Assembly (NCBI GenBank): GCA_022432975.1
Contig: CM039510.1
Coordinates: 31,527,023 to 31,591,022, forward strand
Source of the DNA: Begonia masoniana
Lineage: Eukaryota; Streptophyta; Magnoliopsida; Cucurbitales; Begoniaceae
Length of the DNA stretch: 64,000 nucleotides
Direction: 5' to 3'
The notes beneath the pieces are model-generated. The model saw only the letters and a list, made by a program, of their open reading frames with translations, ran no database searches and had not been told where the DNA came from. Shown here piece by piece: positions 1-11,926 of this stretch. Made by a program: the position numbers and the translations under genes. How positions within the stretch are numbered: position 1 is the stretch's first letter; each line of letters starts with the position of its first letter.

Positions 1-794
1 ACTTCCCAAACATAATCGAATATCAGAAACAAACTCAACCTACTACCCTTGTGATGCAGGGTCGTAATGGCTGGAAATCTTAACACACTCACTTACCTGG
101 ATTCCTTAGCAATGACTTTCCTTCACTTGGAGCTTTTTTTTCCCACCTAAGTCATTTCACGTATTAATGTAAGAAAACAAATCATAAGTAGTCTAATATT
201 CCAGAATGGTAGCTTTCTAACTAAGTATATATCCTAGAAGTTTAACTCATTTCCATTCGAGCATTATATCAATCACCTAGTGTGCATAAAAACCTCAGCT
301 AAACGATAATGGAGTTCGGGTTCACCAACTACCCAGGCTCAGCCAACGTTCATTATTTCTACTTATTATCTATAACAATCATAAATGTCTACCATGATAC
401 TTCAACTTCCTCAGAAAACCCGAATCTAAACCTCTAATCAACTCTCAAATGACTAATCAGTAAACACATTGTCCAAATCTTAGCTCGAGCTTGGAGTATC
501 GGAAGAAAACAGAAGGAAGCTGATCGCTGGAGGAAGAACAGAGAAAAGAGCTTAGGGGAGAGAGTCGGCTGAAAGAAGGAAGTCGGCTGGTGGAGGTTTT
601 AGGATTTCCATTTTCTATTTATACACTTAATAAGCTAGGCTTAATTAAAAGTTTGCCACCAAACCTAATTTTATAAAAAGAGCTGATTAAACATTGGCGC
701 CTAAATTTTTGACCAAGGAAATATATGCATGGATGGCAGTTAATTCAGTTGCGTTAAAAGAAAGTTCACCTGCCCGAAGTTGTCGGGTGTTACA
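1..794 (-). mobile_element. Partial 3' LTR of gypsy-type element D
   Basis: This stretch resembles part of the LTR at 1340-4017. Positions about 421-700 align with about 3708-4000, sharing a block around ACACATTGTCC and a TATA-like TTTCTATTTATAC. It ends on the plus strand in TGTTACA at 788-794, matching the terminal TGTTACA of the other LTR (4011-4017). The two copies are clearly diverged near that end, so this may be a related element rather than the partner LTR of the same insertion. The remainder would lie to the left of the window. Confidence 0.55.
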
Positions 795-1079
795 TAACAT
801 TTCCCAGGTCATAGTTCCCACGTTAGTAGTGCTCCAGATTGAGTCACACCAATGCCTTGCATCCAGTTCTAGGTGTAGAACAACATATGTGACCTTGTCT
901 CCTTCATCAACCTTTGCATACATGAACATGTCCTCAATTTTCCGAATCCATTCCTCAGCATGGATAGGATCCGAAACTCGACCATTAAATGTCGGTGGTT
1001 GAAGTCGGTGAAAACGTTCGCCACCATAATCATGGGTTGCATTTGAACTATAGTTCCCTTGCTCTTCTCTAGTAGCCAC
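795..1079 (-). pseudogene. Truncated gag N-terminus of element D
   Basis: Read on the minus strand from ATG at 1079, this gives about 95 residues of a plant Ty3/gypsy Gag N-terminal region: RFHRLQPPTFNG, then a conserved AEEWIRKIEDMF, then DARHWCDSIW. This matches the usual 'PPxFxG...W...ie.iF...A..WW' pattern of the retrotransposon gag domain. The reading frame then runs straight into the LTR at 794 and stops at 687. The rest of gag, protease, RT, RNase H and integrase are missing. I infer an internal deletion joining gag to the LTR, so the element is non-autonomous. Confidence 0.7.
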
Positions 1080-1323
1080 AAGCTGCTCGATTTAGCGGGA
1101 TTGGCGAATCACCAACTCCGTTAATTGGGCAATAGTGTTACTATCCTCGTTGCCTTCTCTCTGTTGACCTCTCACCATCTTGGAAATCCTAACATATTAT
1201 CATAAACACATCTTAACTTTGAATGACAATACTAAAATCGTAAACACTTATAGTTGCTGGAGAGTACTCATGCAGTGATTTGTGCTGGTAGGCAGTCTAT
1301 AGAACCGATTTTAAACCCGGGTC

Positions 1324-1335
1324 GCTCTGATACCA
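1324..1335 (-). other. Primer binding site (tRNA-Met type) of element D
   Basis: On the minus strand this reads TGGTATCAGAGC, complementary to the 3' end of plant initiator tRNA-Met. It lies four bases inside the LTR edge at 1340. It fixes the element's orientation (minus) and identifies 1340-4017 as its 5' LTR. Confidence 0.8.
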
Positions 1336-1544
1336 TAATTGTCAAGACCCGAAACCTGACGGGTTGAGAATTTCGTATAATCATATTCGTAATCAAAATG
1401 TCAACCCAATTCCCTTTTTTTTGTGTATATATATAAATACGTTTTTAAAGAAATTCCAATCAAATTCGAAGTCATTTAAAATCATTTGGGGAAATATCTA
1501 TTTAAAGAAAAGAATCAACAGATAAACGAATTAACCTCTGTCGT

Positions 1545-2125
1545 TCACATCCACCGTTAATTTCTGTCGAACGTCATCCACCTCTCAACAGTAATATCCC
1601 ACATCTACCGATGACGTCAGCCGGATGACTCATTCACCCAGCATCCACCGGTCATTTCTGTCGAGCGACATCCACCACTCAACAGTAATATCCCACATCT
1701 ACCGATGACGTCAGACGGATGACTCATTCACCCAGCATCCACCGGTCGTTTCTGTCGAGCGACATCCACCGCTCAACAGTAATATCCCACATCTATCGAT
1801 GACGTCAGCCGGATGACTCATTCACCCAGCATCCACCGGTCGTTTCTGTCGAGCGACATCCACCGCTCAACAGTAATATCCCATATCTACTGATGACGTC
1901 AGCTGGATGACTCATTCACCCAGCATCCACCGGTCGTTTCTGTCTAGCGACATCCACCGCTCAACAGTAATATCCCACAGCTATCGATGATGTCAGTCGG
2001 ATGACTTATTCAACCAACATCCACCGGTCATTTCTGTCGAGCAACATTCACCGCTCAACAGTAATATTCCACATCTACTGATTGCATCTATTGAGCACAT
2101 CCACCGCTCAACAGTAACCGAACAT
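1545..2125. repeat. 94-bp minisatellite within LTR D
   Basis: About six imperfect copies of a 94-bp unit. The anchor ATGACGTCAG or its variants begins at 1611, 1705, 1799, 1893 and 1987, exactly 94 bp apart. Each unit also contains CATCCACCGGTC, CTGTCGAGCGACATCCACC and CTCAACAGTAATATCCCA. Each carries the CRE/bZIP-type palindrome TGACGTCA, mutated to TGATGTCA in the last copy, and TGACTCA. The outer copies are the most degenerate. Confidence 0.9.
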
Positions 2126-2659
2126 CTACCGATTATCAATCGACGTTGAGACTTAAATTCTTCCCCTTTTTTAAAAGAACTTAACTCCCTTTACCAAAAT
2201 CCCCATACACATGAACCTCGCAATCATTAACTTAAGTTCGTAGCGGAAGACTTATCACATAAAGAAGATTCTTAAATCTGGAACTTTCTTAAACTTAAAC
2301 TTGTACTTAACAAGTCAGATATCTATTAACATAAAGAAATTCTTTTCCTATCAATGAAATCTTATCATAGATCTTACTAAATTGTACTGAAAGCAACACT
2401 CCGCGTGTTAAAATTTCTTCTCAACCACAAATCATCACCATGAGCATCAACCAGCAACCAGACCTAAGCATTTTCTTCTATAGTGAAGTCCTCACCTGCT
2501 GTTTCGTCACCTACATCATAAGGTTAAAACTATAAGCCTAATGCTTAGTAAGGAGTGCAACAAATACATGCTTACTCAATAAAATCATGTTCACATCTCT
2601 TACTCAAATCAGAAATCATGCTTATGGTCTCATTCATTTTCAAATCGTGGGAATCATAT

Positions 2660-3010
2660 TCTTGTTCATCGTTTTCATTTCATGAATTAAGGAGGAGTTT
2701 GTGCCGAGGGGAGTAGGCAGTGCGCGTGTACATGGCCCTTGCGGGCAAGAATCATGGTCCATTCCTGGACAGTGACATGGCCAAAACCGCCCCCAACTCT
2801 CACTTAATCAAGGTTTCATACGTTTCATTTTCTTGTTCTTTTCATGTTCTTGTTCATCATTTACATAACATGGATTAAGGAGGGATTTGTGCCGAAGGGG
2901 GGTGGGTAGGCAGAGTGCGTGTACATGGCCCCCTCTCGAGCAGTAATCTTGGTCCATTTCTGAACAGTGACATGGCCAAACCGCCCCAACCCTCACTTAA
3001 TCATAGTTGA
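2660..3010. repeat. Tandem duplication (~180 bp x2) in LTR D
   Basis: Two adjacent diverged copies, about 2660-2835 and 2840-3010. Both contain TCTTGTTCAT, GATTAAGGAGG or its variant, TTTGTGCCGA, CGTGTACATGGCCC, GACAGTGACATGGCCAAA or its variant, and CACTTAATCA. They differ by substitutions and short indels, so the duplication is not recent. Confidence 0.8.
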
Positions 3011-3203
3011 ATACTTTTCATATTCTTATCTTATTCATAAAGAGGCTCGCACTTAAAACATTTTCGTATACTTGGAAGATAAATCATAATACAGACATAG
3101 GAATGGACTTAAATCATTAGACTATGGAAAGAGTCATACAACAGATAACATATCGTAATATAAGCCAAACATCATACCAAAACAGATAATTTCATAAACA
3201 CTA

Positions 3204-3709
<506 letters not shown>

Positions 3710-4200
3710 TAATCTAAGATCAACTCCTAAATAACAAATCGGCAAACACATTGTCCAAGTCTTACCTCGAACTTTGAATCGTCGAAGAAGGAGGAGGAGA
3801 AATCGGTTGCTGAAGGAGGAAATCGCCAAAGGGAAATGTTGGCTACAGGAGGGTTTAAATGAGGTTTTAGACTTTCCAATTTCTATTTATACCAAATAAA
3901 ACTAACTTAATTACAATTCTGCCACTAAACCTACTTTCATTTATAATCTCTTTATTACATAAATCACACCATAATTAATTACGGGAAAAATACCTGACCA
4001 AGGTGCTGGTTGTTACACCTACGACGATTTGGGCAATACTCTTCATCGTCCTCGGCCCAATCTTCATCCTCCGATCCATAATAGTGAGGTCTCCTTCTTT
4101 GGGGTTCAACCCATTCTTCTTCCTTTAAGGGTTGGGACAAAGGATTTCGACGTCTAGGACGCTCGGGTATAACCCTAGAGGAGGTCTCTTGAGAAGGAAC

Positions 4201-4419
4201 TCAATGATGGGGTTCTCTACGGGGAGGATTTGTGATAAGTGATTGGACTTGTTGGGCAAGGTTGTTAACTATGCTTGTTAAGGCATCAATTTGACCTTGC
4301 ATGCCTCCTTGTTCGCTAGTTTCACCTTCGTGACGTATGTTTTCGGGTGGGGGAGTATCCCTAGCCCGATTTGATTCCAGGTGTGGTCGATCACGATTGA
4401 ATCCACTTCGATTAGTCAT
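4201..4419 (-). CDS. Gag N-terminal fragment of element C
   Basis: 72 residues starting MTNRSGF. It includes RHEGETSEQGGMQGQIDALT and LAQQVQSLI, near-identical to the product at 20005-20247 of element B. I recognise it as the N-terminal region of plant gypsy Gag-like proteins, with a short predicted helix and heptad pattern (IDALT..VNNLAQQVQSL). The frame stops at 4201, although homology to element B continues to 4018, so this copy is probably broken. Confidence 0.65.
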   Translation of the reverse strand: MTNRSGFNRDRPHLESNRARDTPPPENIRHEGETSEQGGMQGQIDALTSIVNNLAQQVQSLITNPPRREPHH

Positions 4420-5611
4420 AGTTAAGTGTTTTAATTAAATTCAAATTCTTGTCTAAGTTAATTTTTCCTAAATTAGTGAGATGTTTATCTTCTCAATGTC
4501 TTAGGTAATTTTAGGCACTAAGGAATAATCTTAGCTAAGACAAAAGAAAAATGGGGAACATGGTCAAATAGGTCATCAACTTAACAATTTTAATTAACAC
4601 TTAGCAATTTAACTAAATAAATGAATATTTACTAATCACCACAAATTTTCAATAAATTTCAACCAAGTTATCAACTTTTATCTAAGATCACTTAGAGTAA
4701 TATTAATAATAACTAATTAACTATAAAAACAGCAAGTAATAAAATTTAGAACACCAATTAAATCAAGATAACATGCTGAAATTTCAATTCAAACATAGTA
4801 GAATTTTCATGTAGTGTTTTGCTCAATTTTGCTAATTTAAATCATACTTTGCTAAATTCTTATAAACCAATTTCATGCATTCAATTAACAGCATATAATA
4901 GGTAAGTTTATAAGCTAAAGCAAGAGCAACATTCAACAATTAATCATGCCAATTCGAGCATAACAAAAAGATGCAAAATTGAGAGGATAAGTCAATAATA
5001 ATCCGATTTTGATAGTAATAGATCTAAGCCGATTTTAAGCACCAAAATTTCAAGAAATGTTATATAGTTAATGGACAATATTTAAAGGTTAAAACATGGC
5101 TCAAATGATAACATGATAAGCTAAATAAGTTAAGCAAAAATATACTAAAAAAACCGTGAAGAGAATTAAGCAACAATTAACCGGTTTTTTTTTTGTAGAT
5201 TTCAACTTAGGTCGATTTCATGCTTCATTTTCTCCAATATTTGAGTAAACTTTTGGCTTAGATTTTAGATGAAAATATTGACTAAAAAAAACACAGCAAA
5301 CTAATTGAAAAAAAAAAAAACTGAGGCACAAAAAAATGAAGAAAAAAAAAACGAGAACTAAGAGATAAAAACTAAGAGAAATTTTGAGCTATACCTTGGC
5401 CGATTTCGTAGCATTGCCTACCATAGTTTTCCAAAACAGATCAAGCATTAAAATGGCAATAATATTGGCAGCAAATATAATAGTTAGGTTAGCACAAAGT
5501 TAGCACAAAATATAAGAAAAATAATGCTAGAAACGAAACGAGCTGCTATCCCGATTTTGTGCCCATTTTTGACTATTGTCAGGGCACTAAAATGCATAGG
5601 GGAAGCCTTGT
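4420..5611 (-). other. AT-rich untranslated leader of element C
   Basis: About 1.2 kb of AT-rich sequence with no convincing ORF, between the primer site and gag. It is similar in composition to the leader of element B (18665-20004). Short A-runs occur near 5280-5350. Confidence 0.7.
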
Positions 5612-5624
5612 GGCTCTGATACCA
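5612..5624 (-). other. Primer binding site of element C
   Basis: The minus strand reads TGGTATCAGAGCC, two bases from the LTR end at 5627. This is the standard arrangement for tRNA-Met priming in plant LTR retrotransposons. Confidence 0.85.
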
Positions 5625-5626
5625 CT

Positions 5627-7094
5627 TGACAGGGGATCCTCTAGAAAGGGGTCCGTGTAACCCACAAAGATATTCAAGATGTGCTCGGGTGAAGTGTGCT
5701 CAAATCCAAGAGAAATAAAGAGTAGTAATGGAACCAAAAAAAATGCAAATAAATGAGGAAGTGAAGAGGGGTAAATATGGCCGATTATCACATGAGAAAA
5801 ATAGCACTAGACGTAGAAGAAATTAGACGAAGATCAAGGTGAAAATGTGGGTGCAATCCATGAAGAATGATTAAAAGAGATGAAAAGAAAAATGAAGTGA
5901 AGTGTGTGGAAATGTGTATGGCCGAAGATAAGAGGTGAATGCGTGTGAAAAGTGATGGCAAATAGTAAATGGAAATACCATTAGTGAGTTCAAAGAGCTA
6001 TCCTACGTTAGGCTCTTTGAACAAATGATTTTCCCGTAGAAAAATCGACCACCTAGGGCCTAGGTTTCCGTCCTCAACTCCAACTCCCAATGGAGAAGGC
6101 GAGGAAATAGTTAAGAGCTAACCTAGCAACCCAAGCTAGGCTAGCAATGGAGGGCTACTCTATTTGGTTTAAGGAACCAAGGAAAAGCCAAAGGAAAAAG
6201 GGCTTTGGTAGGGAAATAGGTGTTTTATAAATTTGGCAAAAAGTATTTTACACACACCAATGCAATGCTTAAATAGGAAACCTAAGGTGGATTGGGTTTG
6301 GAGGAAAAATTGTGGCCTTTGATTAGAAGAAAATTGGATGGCAAGGAGATGTGAAGCCGAGGCGCGCATGAGACGCCAGTCTGCGCGCGCCAGCTGGTCT
6401 CGGCAACGCGCCATCGCCAGCACCCAGGTAGGCGCAATCTGACGGTCCCCATGCGCCAGGTCACCAATCCTCACCAGCTGCCCGCGCCTGCGCCCCTAGC
6501 CAGCTTGCCTGCGCCTGCTGCTTCCTGCTCGCGCGCGCGCGCTAGTTGTACATCTTGGGTGAAGGCCGAGCAAAAAATGCATCAAGGGCCAAAAATTGTC
6601 CAAGTCTTGAATCCATGTTGCTACCCACTCATGTACCTGCAAATTTATACCTTTAGATGTGGGCTCTTCTTTGGACCAAGTCTTCATTTAGGCTTGATTT
6701 TGTTGAGGCTTTTCCTTGAGGCTTGATTATGAGTTGAATTTCTTCAACAACCCAAATACACCATCATACATCTAATCCTAACCACACAATCTAATGCATG
6801 CAATGCAATTATAAATCCATACAATAAAGGTGAATGTATGCCAAATAAGTTTGAAATTAAAAGTACTCATTTAATGGCCCGAGAAGACAAATTCCCATAG
6901 GGCTGCTAGAATGCTCTGTGTGTATGCTCCGATGAATGACATGACAAGGCTTCTCCACATCTTCCGAGGTCGGCTCCCAAGTAAAGTCCATGATGGGATA
7001 AAAACCTGCAAAAAGAGACAATTCATTAGAACATTGAGTGATTAAATTTTGTGCCCGAGTTTGTGATCTTATGACGGGCCTCCGAGGCATGTCA
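5627..7094 (-). mobile_element. 5' LTR of element C (1468 bp)
   Basis: On the minus strand it starts TGACATGCCTCGG at 7094 and ends CCCCTGTCA at 5627. It has the same modules as the element B LTRs: a G/C-rich block (6340-6560), the AATTTGTCTTC motif (around 6888), a TATA-like CTATTTAAG (around 6266-6274) and ATGGAGGGCT. Just inside its 5' terminus it encodes RSQTRAQNL, which resembles the end of a gypsy polyprotein overlapping the LTR. Confidence 0.85.
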
Positions 7095-10000
7095 GACTCG
7101 CATGCAAAAAGTGTCATTCTCGGGCCCCGAATGTCATAATTTGCCCAAATTTTTAATAGTCAGTGCCGTAGGCGCCATCTTCCGCTACGCGCGAACCCGC
7201 GCGTGGCAAAAAGGACAAGTGCCACTAAAATCGCAGCCTCAGCTGCCCTTCGCGGATCTCCGGCGAATCTGATATGGAAGAAAGTACTCGGTCGAAAAAT
7301 AGGGGCGCAACACGAGGACTTCCCAAGTGGTCACCCAACTTAGTACTACTCTCGCCGAAGCACTTTTAACTTCGGAGTTCTGATGAGATCCGGTGCATTA
7401 GTGCTCGTATGGTCGCACCAAACATTCTTCGTCTGCCAATTCACTTTGTCTGATGCCCAGCGAGACCGCCGCAACCCGTTCCTCCCACGTAAATACCTCT
7501 CGCGCCATTGAATTACGCTCCACAAAACCCTCCACGCCCCCTGCCCTCCTCCTCGGCGACACGGCTTTACAACCTCTGCACTCCCACGTGTAAAACGCTT
7601 CCCCCGCGATCGCCTTTCACTCCGAATCAACCACGACTCGCATGCAAAAGCTGCCATTCTCGGGCCACGAACGTCACAATTTACCCAAATTTTCAATAGT
7701 CAGCGTCGTAGGCGCCCACTCCCGTTACGCATGAACCTGCGCGTGGCAAAAAGGACAAGGGCCGCTTAAACCACCGCCTCAGCTGCCCTGCGTGGATCTC
7801 CGGCGAATCTGATATGGAAGAAAGTACTCCGTCGAAAAAAAGAGGTGCAACACGAGGACTTCCCAAGTGGTCACCCAACTTAGTATTACTCTCGCCGAAG
7901 CACTTTTAACTTCGGAGTTCAGATGAGATCTGGTGCATTAGAGCTCATATCGTCGCACCCAATATTCTTCGTCAGCCAATTCACTTTGTCCGATGCCCAG
8001 CGAGACCGCCGCAACCCGTTCCTCCCACGTAAATACCTCCCGAGCCATTGAATTCCGCTCCACAAAACCCTCCACGCCTCCAGCCCTCCTCCTCAGCGTC
8101 ACGGCTCTACAGCCTCTGCACTCCCACGCGTCACACGCTTCCCCTGCGATCGCCTTCCACCCCCAATCGACCACGACTCGCATGCAAAAAGTGCCATTCT
8201 CAGGCCCCGAACGTCGCAATTTCCCCAAATTTTCAATAGTTAGTGGCGTAGGCACTTACTCCCGCTACGAGTGAACCCGCGCGTGGCAAAAAGGACAAGG
8301 GCCGCTTATACCCCAGCTTCAGCTGCCCTGCGCGGATCTCTGGCGAATCTGATATGGAAGAAAGTACTCGGTCGAACAAATTGGGTGCAACATGAGGACT
8401 TCCCAAGTGGTCACCCAACTTAGTACTACTCTGGCCGAAGCACTTTTAACTTTGAAGTTCTGATGGGATCCGGTACAATAGTGCTCGTATGGTAGCACCC
8501 AACATTCTTCGTCCGCCAATTCACTTTGTCCGATGCCCAGCGAGACCGCCGCAACCCGTTCCTCTCACGTAAATACCTCCCGTGCCATTGAATTCCGCTC
8601 CACAAAACCCTCTACGCCTCCCGCCCTCCTCCTCGACGTCACGGCTCTACAACCTTCGCACTCCGACGCGTCAAACGCTTCCCCCGCGATCGCCTTCCAC
8701 TCCCAATTGACCACGACTCGCATGAAAAAAGTGCAATTCTTGGGCCTCGAAAGTTGCAATTTGCCCAAATTTTCAATAGTCAGCGCCGTAGGCGCCCACT
8801 CCCACTACGCGCGAACTCGCGGGTGGCAAAAAGGACAAGGGCCGTCTAAACCCCAGCCTCAGCTGCCCTGCGTGGATCTCCGGCGAATCTGATATGCAAG
8901 AAAGTACTCGGTCGAAAAAAAGTAATGCAGCACGAGGTCTTCCCAAGTGGTCACCTAACTTAGTACTGCTCTCGCCGAAGCACTTTTAAATTCAGAGTTC
9001 TGATGGGATCCGGTGCATTAGTGCTCGTATGGTCGCACCCAACATTCTTCGTCTGCCAATTAACTTTGTCCAAAGCCCAGAGAGACCGCCGTAACCCTTT
9101 CCTCCCACGTAAATACCTCCCGTGCCATTGAATTCCGCTCCACAAAACCCGCCACGCCCCCCGCCCTCCTCCTCAGCGTCACGGCTCTACAACCTCCGCA
9201 CTCCCACGCGTCAAACGCTTCCCCCGCGATCGCCTTCCACTCCCAATCGACCACGACTTGCATGCAAAAAGTGCCATTCTCAGGCCCCGAACGTCGCAAT
9301 TTGCCCAAATTTTCAATAGTTAGCACCGTAGGCGGCAACTCCCACTACGCGCAAACCTGCGCGTGGCAAAAAGGACAAGGGCCGCTTAAACCCCAGCTTC
9401 AGCTGCCCTGCGTGGATCTCCGGCGAATCTGATATGGAAGAAAGTACTCCGTCGAAAAAAAGAGGTGCAACACGAGGACTTCCCAAGTGGTCACCCAACT
9501 TAGTATTACTCTCGCCGAAGCACTTTTAAATTCAGAGTTCTGATGGGATCCGGTGCATTAGTGCTCGTATGGTAGCACCCAACATTCTTCGTCCGCCAAT
9601 TCACTTTGTCCGATGCCCAGCGAGACCGCCGCAACCCGTTCCTCCCACGTAAATACCTCCCGTGCCATTGAATTCCGCTCCACAAAACCCGCCACGCCCC
9701 CCGCCCTCCTCCTCAGCGTCACGGCTCTACAACCTCCGCACTCCCACGCGTCAAACGCTTCCCCCGCGATCGCCTTCCACCCCCAATCGACCACGACTTG
9801 CATGCAAAAAGTGCCATTCTCAGGCCCCGAACGTCGCAATTTGCCCAAATTTTCAATAGTCAGCGCCGTAGGCGCCCACTCCCACTACGCGCAAACCTGC
9901 GCGTGGCAAAAAGGACAAGGGCCGCTTAAACCCCAGCTTCAGCTGCCCTGCGTGGATCTCCGGCGAATCTGATATGGAAGAAAGTACTCGGTCGAAAAAA

Positions 10001-11914
10001 AAGGGGTGCAACACGAGTACTTCCCAAGTGGTCACCCAACTTAGTACTACTCTGGCCGAAGCACTTTTAAATTCAGAGTTCTGATGGGATCCGGTGCATT
10101 AGTGCTCGTATGGTAGCACCCAACATTCTTCGTCCGCCAATTCACTTTGTCCGATGCCCAGCGAGACCGCCGCAACCCGTTCCTCCCACGTAATACCTCC
10201 CGTGCCATTGAATTCCGCTCCACAAAACCCTCCACGCCTCCAGCCCTCCTCCTCAGCGTCACGGCTCTACAGCCTCTGCACTCCCACGCGTCACACGCTT
10301 CCCCTGCGATCGCCTTCCACCCCCAATCGACCACGACTCGCATGCAAAAAGTGCCATTCTCAGGCCCCGAACGTCGCAATTTCCCCAAATTTTCAATAGT
10401 TAGTGGCGTAGGCACTTACTCCCGCTACGAGTGAACCCGCGCGTGGCAAAAAGGACAAGGGCCGCTTATACCCCAGCTTCAGCTGCCCTGCGCGGATCTC
10501 TGGCGAATCTGATATGGAAGAAAGTACTCGGTCGAACAAAATGGGTGCAACATGAGGACTTCCCAAGTGGTCACCCAACTTAGTACTACTCTGGCCGAAG
10601 CACTTTTAACTTTGAAGTTCTGATGGGATCCGGTACAATAGTGCTCGTATGGTAGCACCCAACATTCTTCGTCCGCCAATTCACTTTGTCCGATGCCCAG
10701 CGAGACCGCCGCAACCCGTTCCTCTCACGTAAATACCTCCCGTGCCATTGAATTCCGCTCCACAAAACCCTCTACGCCTCCCGCCCTCCTCCTCGACGTC
10801 ACGGCTCTACAACCTTCGCACTCCGACGCGTCAAACGCTTCCCCCGCGATCGCCTTCCACTCCCAATTGACCACGACTCGCATGAAAAAAGTGCAATTCT
10901 TGGGCCTCGAAAGTTGCAATTTGCCCAAATTTTCAATAGTCAGCGCCGTAGGCGCCCACTCCCACTACGCGCGAACTCGCGGGTGGCAAAAAGGACAAGG
11001 GCCGTCTAAACCCCAGCCTCAGCTGCCCTGCGTGGATCTCCGGCGAATCTGATATGCAAGAAAGTACTCGGTCGAAAAAAAGTAATGCAGCACGAGGTCT
11101 TCCCAAGTGGTCACCTAACTTAGTACTGCTCTCGCCGAAGCACTTTTAAATTCAGAGTTCTGATGGGATCCGGTGCATTAGTGCTCGTATGGTCGCACCC
11201 AACATTCTTCGTCTGCCAATTAACTTTGTCCAAAGCCCAGAGAGACCGCCGTAACCCGTTCCTCCCACGTAAATACCTCCCGTGCCATTGAATTCCGCTC
11301 CACAAAACCCGCCACGCCCCCCGCCCTCCTCCTCAGCGTCACGGCTCTACAACCTCCGCACTCCCACGCGTCAAACGCTTCCCCCGCGATCGCCTTCCAC
11401 TCCCAATCGACCACGACTTGCATGCAAAAAGTGCCATTCTCGGGCCCCGAACGTCGCAATTTGCCCAAATTTTCAATAGTTAGCACCGTAGGCGGCAACT
11501 CCCACTACGCGCAAACCTGCGCGTGGCAAAAAGGACAAGGGCCGCTAAACCCCAGCTTCAGCTGCCCTGCGCGGATATCCGGTGAATCTGATATGGAAGA
11601 AAGTACTCGGTCGAAAAAAAGGGGTGCAACACGAGTACTTCCCAAGTGGTCACCCAACTTATTACTACTCTCGCCTAAGCACTTTTAACTTCGGAGTTCT
11701 GATGGGATCCGGTGCATTAGTGCTCATATGGTCGCACCCAACATTCTTCGTTTACCAATTCACTTGTCCGATGCCCAGCGAGACCACCGCAACCCGTTCC
11801 TCCCACGTAAATACCTCCCGTGCCATTGAATTCTGCTCTATAAAACCCTCCATGCCCCCACCCTTTTCCTCGACGTCACGGCTCTACAACCTCCACACTC
11901 CAACGCGTCAAACG
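7095..11914 (-). repeat. 5S-rDNA-type tandem array, block 1
   Basis: Nine ~540-bp units, each a 119-bp 5S-like gene on the minus strand plus a ~421-bp spacer. The left edge is cut by element C inside a spacer. The right edge is cut by element B, whose target duplication AAACG lies at 11910-11914. Units here are more divergent than in block 2. A four-unit higher-order period of 2160 bp is visible: about 8233-9461 recurs almost exactly at 10393-11621. Before the insertion of B this block was continuous with 23452-48129. Confidence 0.95.
7302..11739 (-). rRNA. Nine 5S rRNA-like genes (block 1)
   Basis: The 119-bp copies lie at 7302-7420, 7842-7960, 8382-8500, 8922-9040, 9462-9580, 10003-10121, 10542-10660, 11082-11200 and 11621-11739, all on the minus strand. 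The copies at 8382, 8922, 10542 and 11082 have altered 3' ends and weakened T-runs. Several copies also have altered intermediate-element sequence (GGCCAGAG-type changes) or a changed base near nucleotide 7. They look older and less constrained than the block 2 copies, but they carry the same G15/C64 and AAGT/ACTT stem states. Confidence 0.85.
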
Positions 11915-11926
11915 TGACATGCCTCG

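Larger units (their letters stand above)
4018..7094 (-). mobile_element. Gypsy-type element C, 5' part
   Basis: Minus-strand element of the same family as element B. Its parts are the 5' LTR 5627-7094, primer site 5612-5624, a leader of about 1.2 kb (4420-5611) and gag start at 4419. It is cut at 4017 by element D. On the right the LTR terminus GGCATGTCA at 7094 abuts 5S-array spacer (GACTCGCATGCAAAAAGTG), so C inserted into the array. Its other end and the matching array edge are outside the window. Confidence 0.85.

Noticed and set aside
6169..6726. Overlapping short ORFs in the G/C-rich part of the C LTR (and equivalents at 17794 and 22585)
   Set aside because: Not conserved between LTR copies; composition effect of the G/C-rich block.
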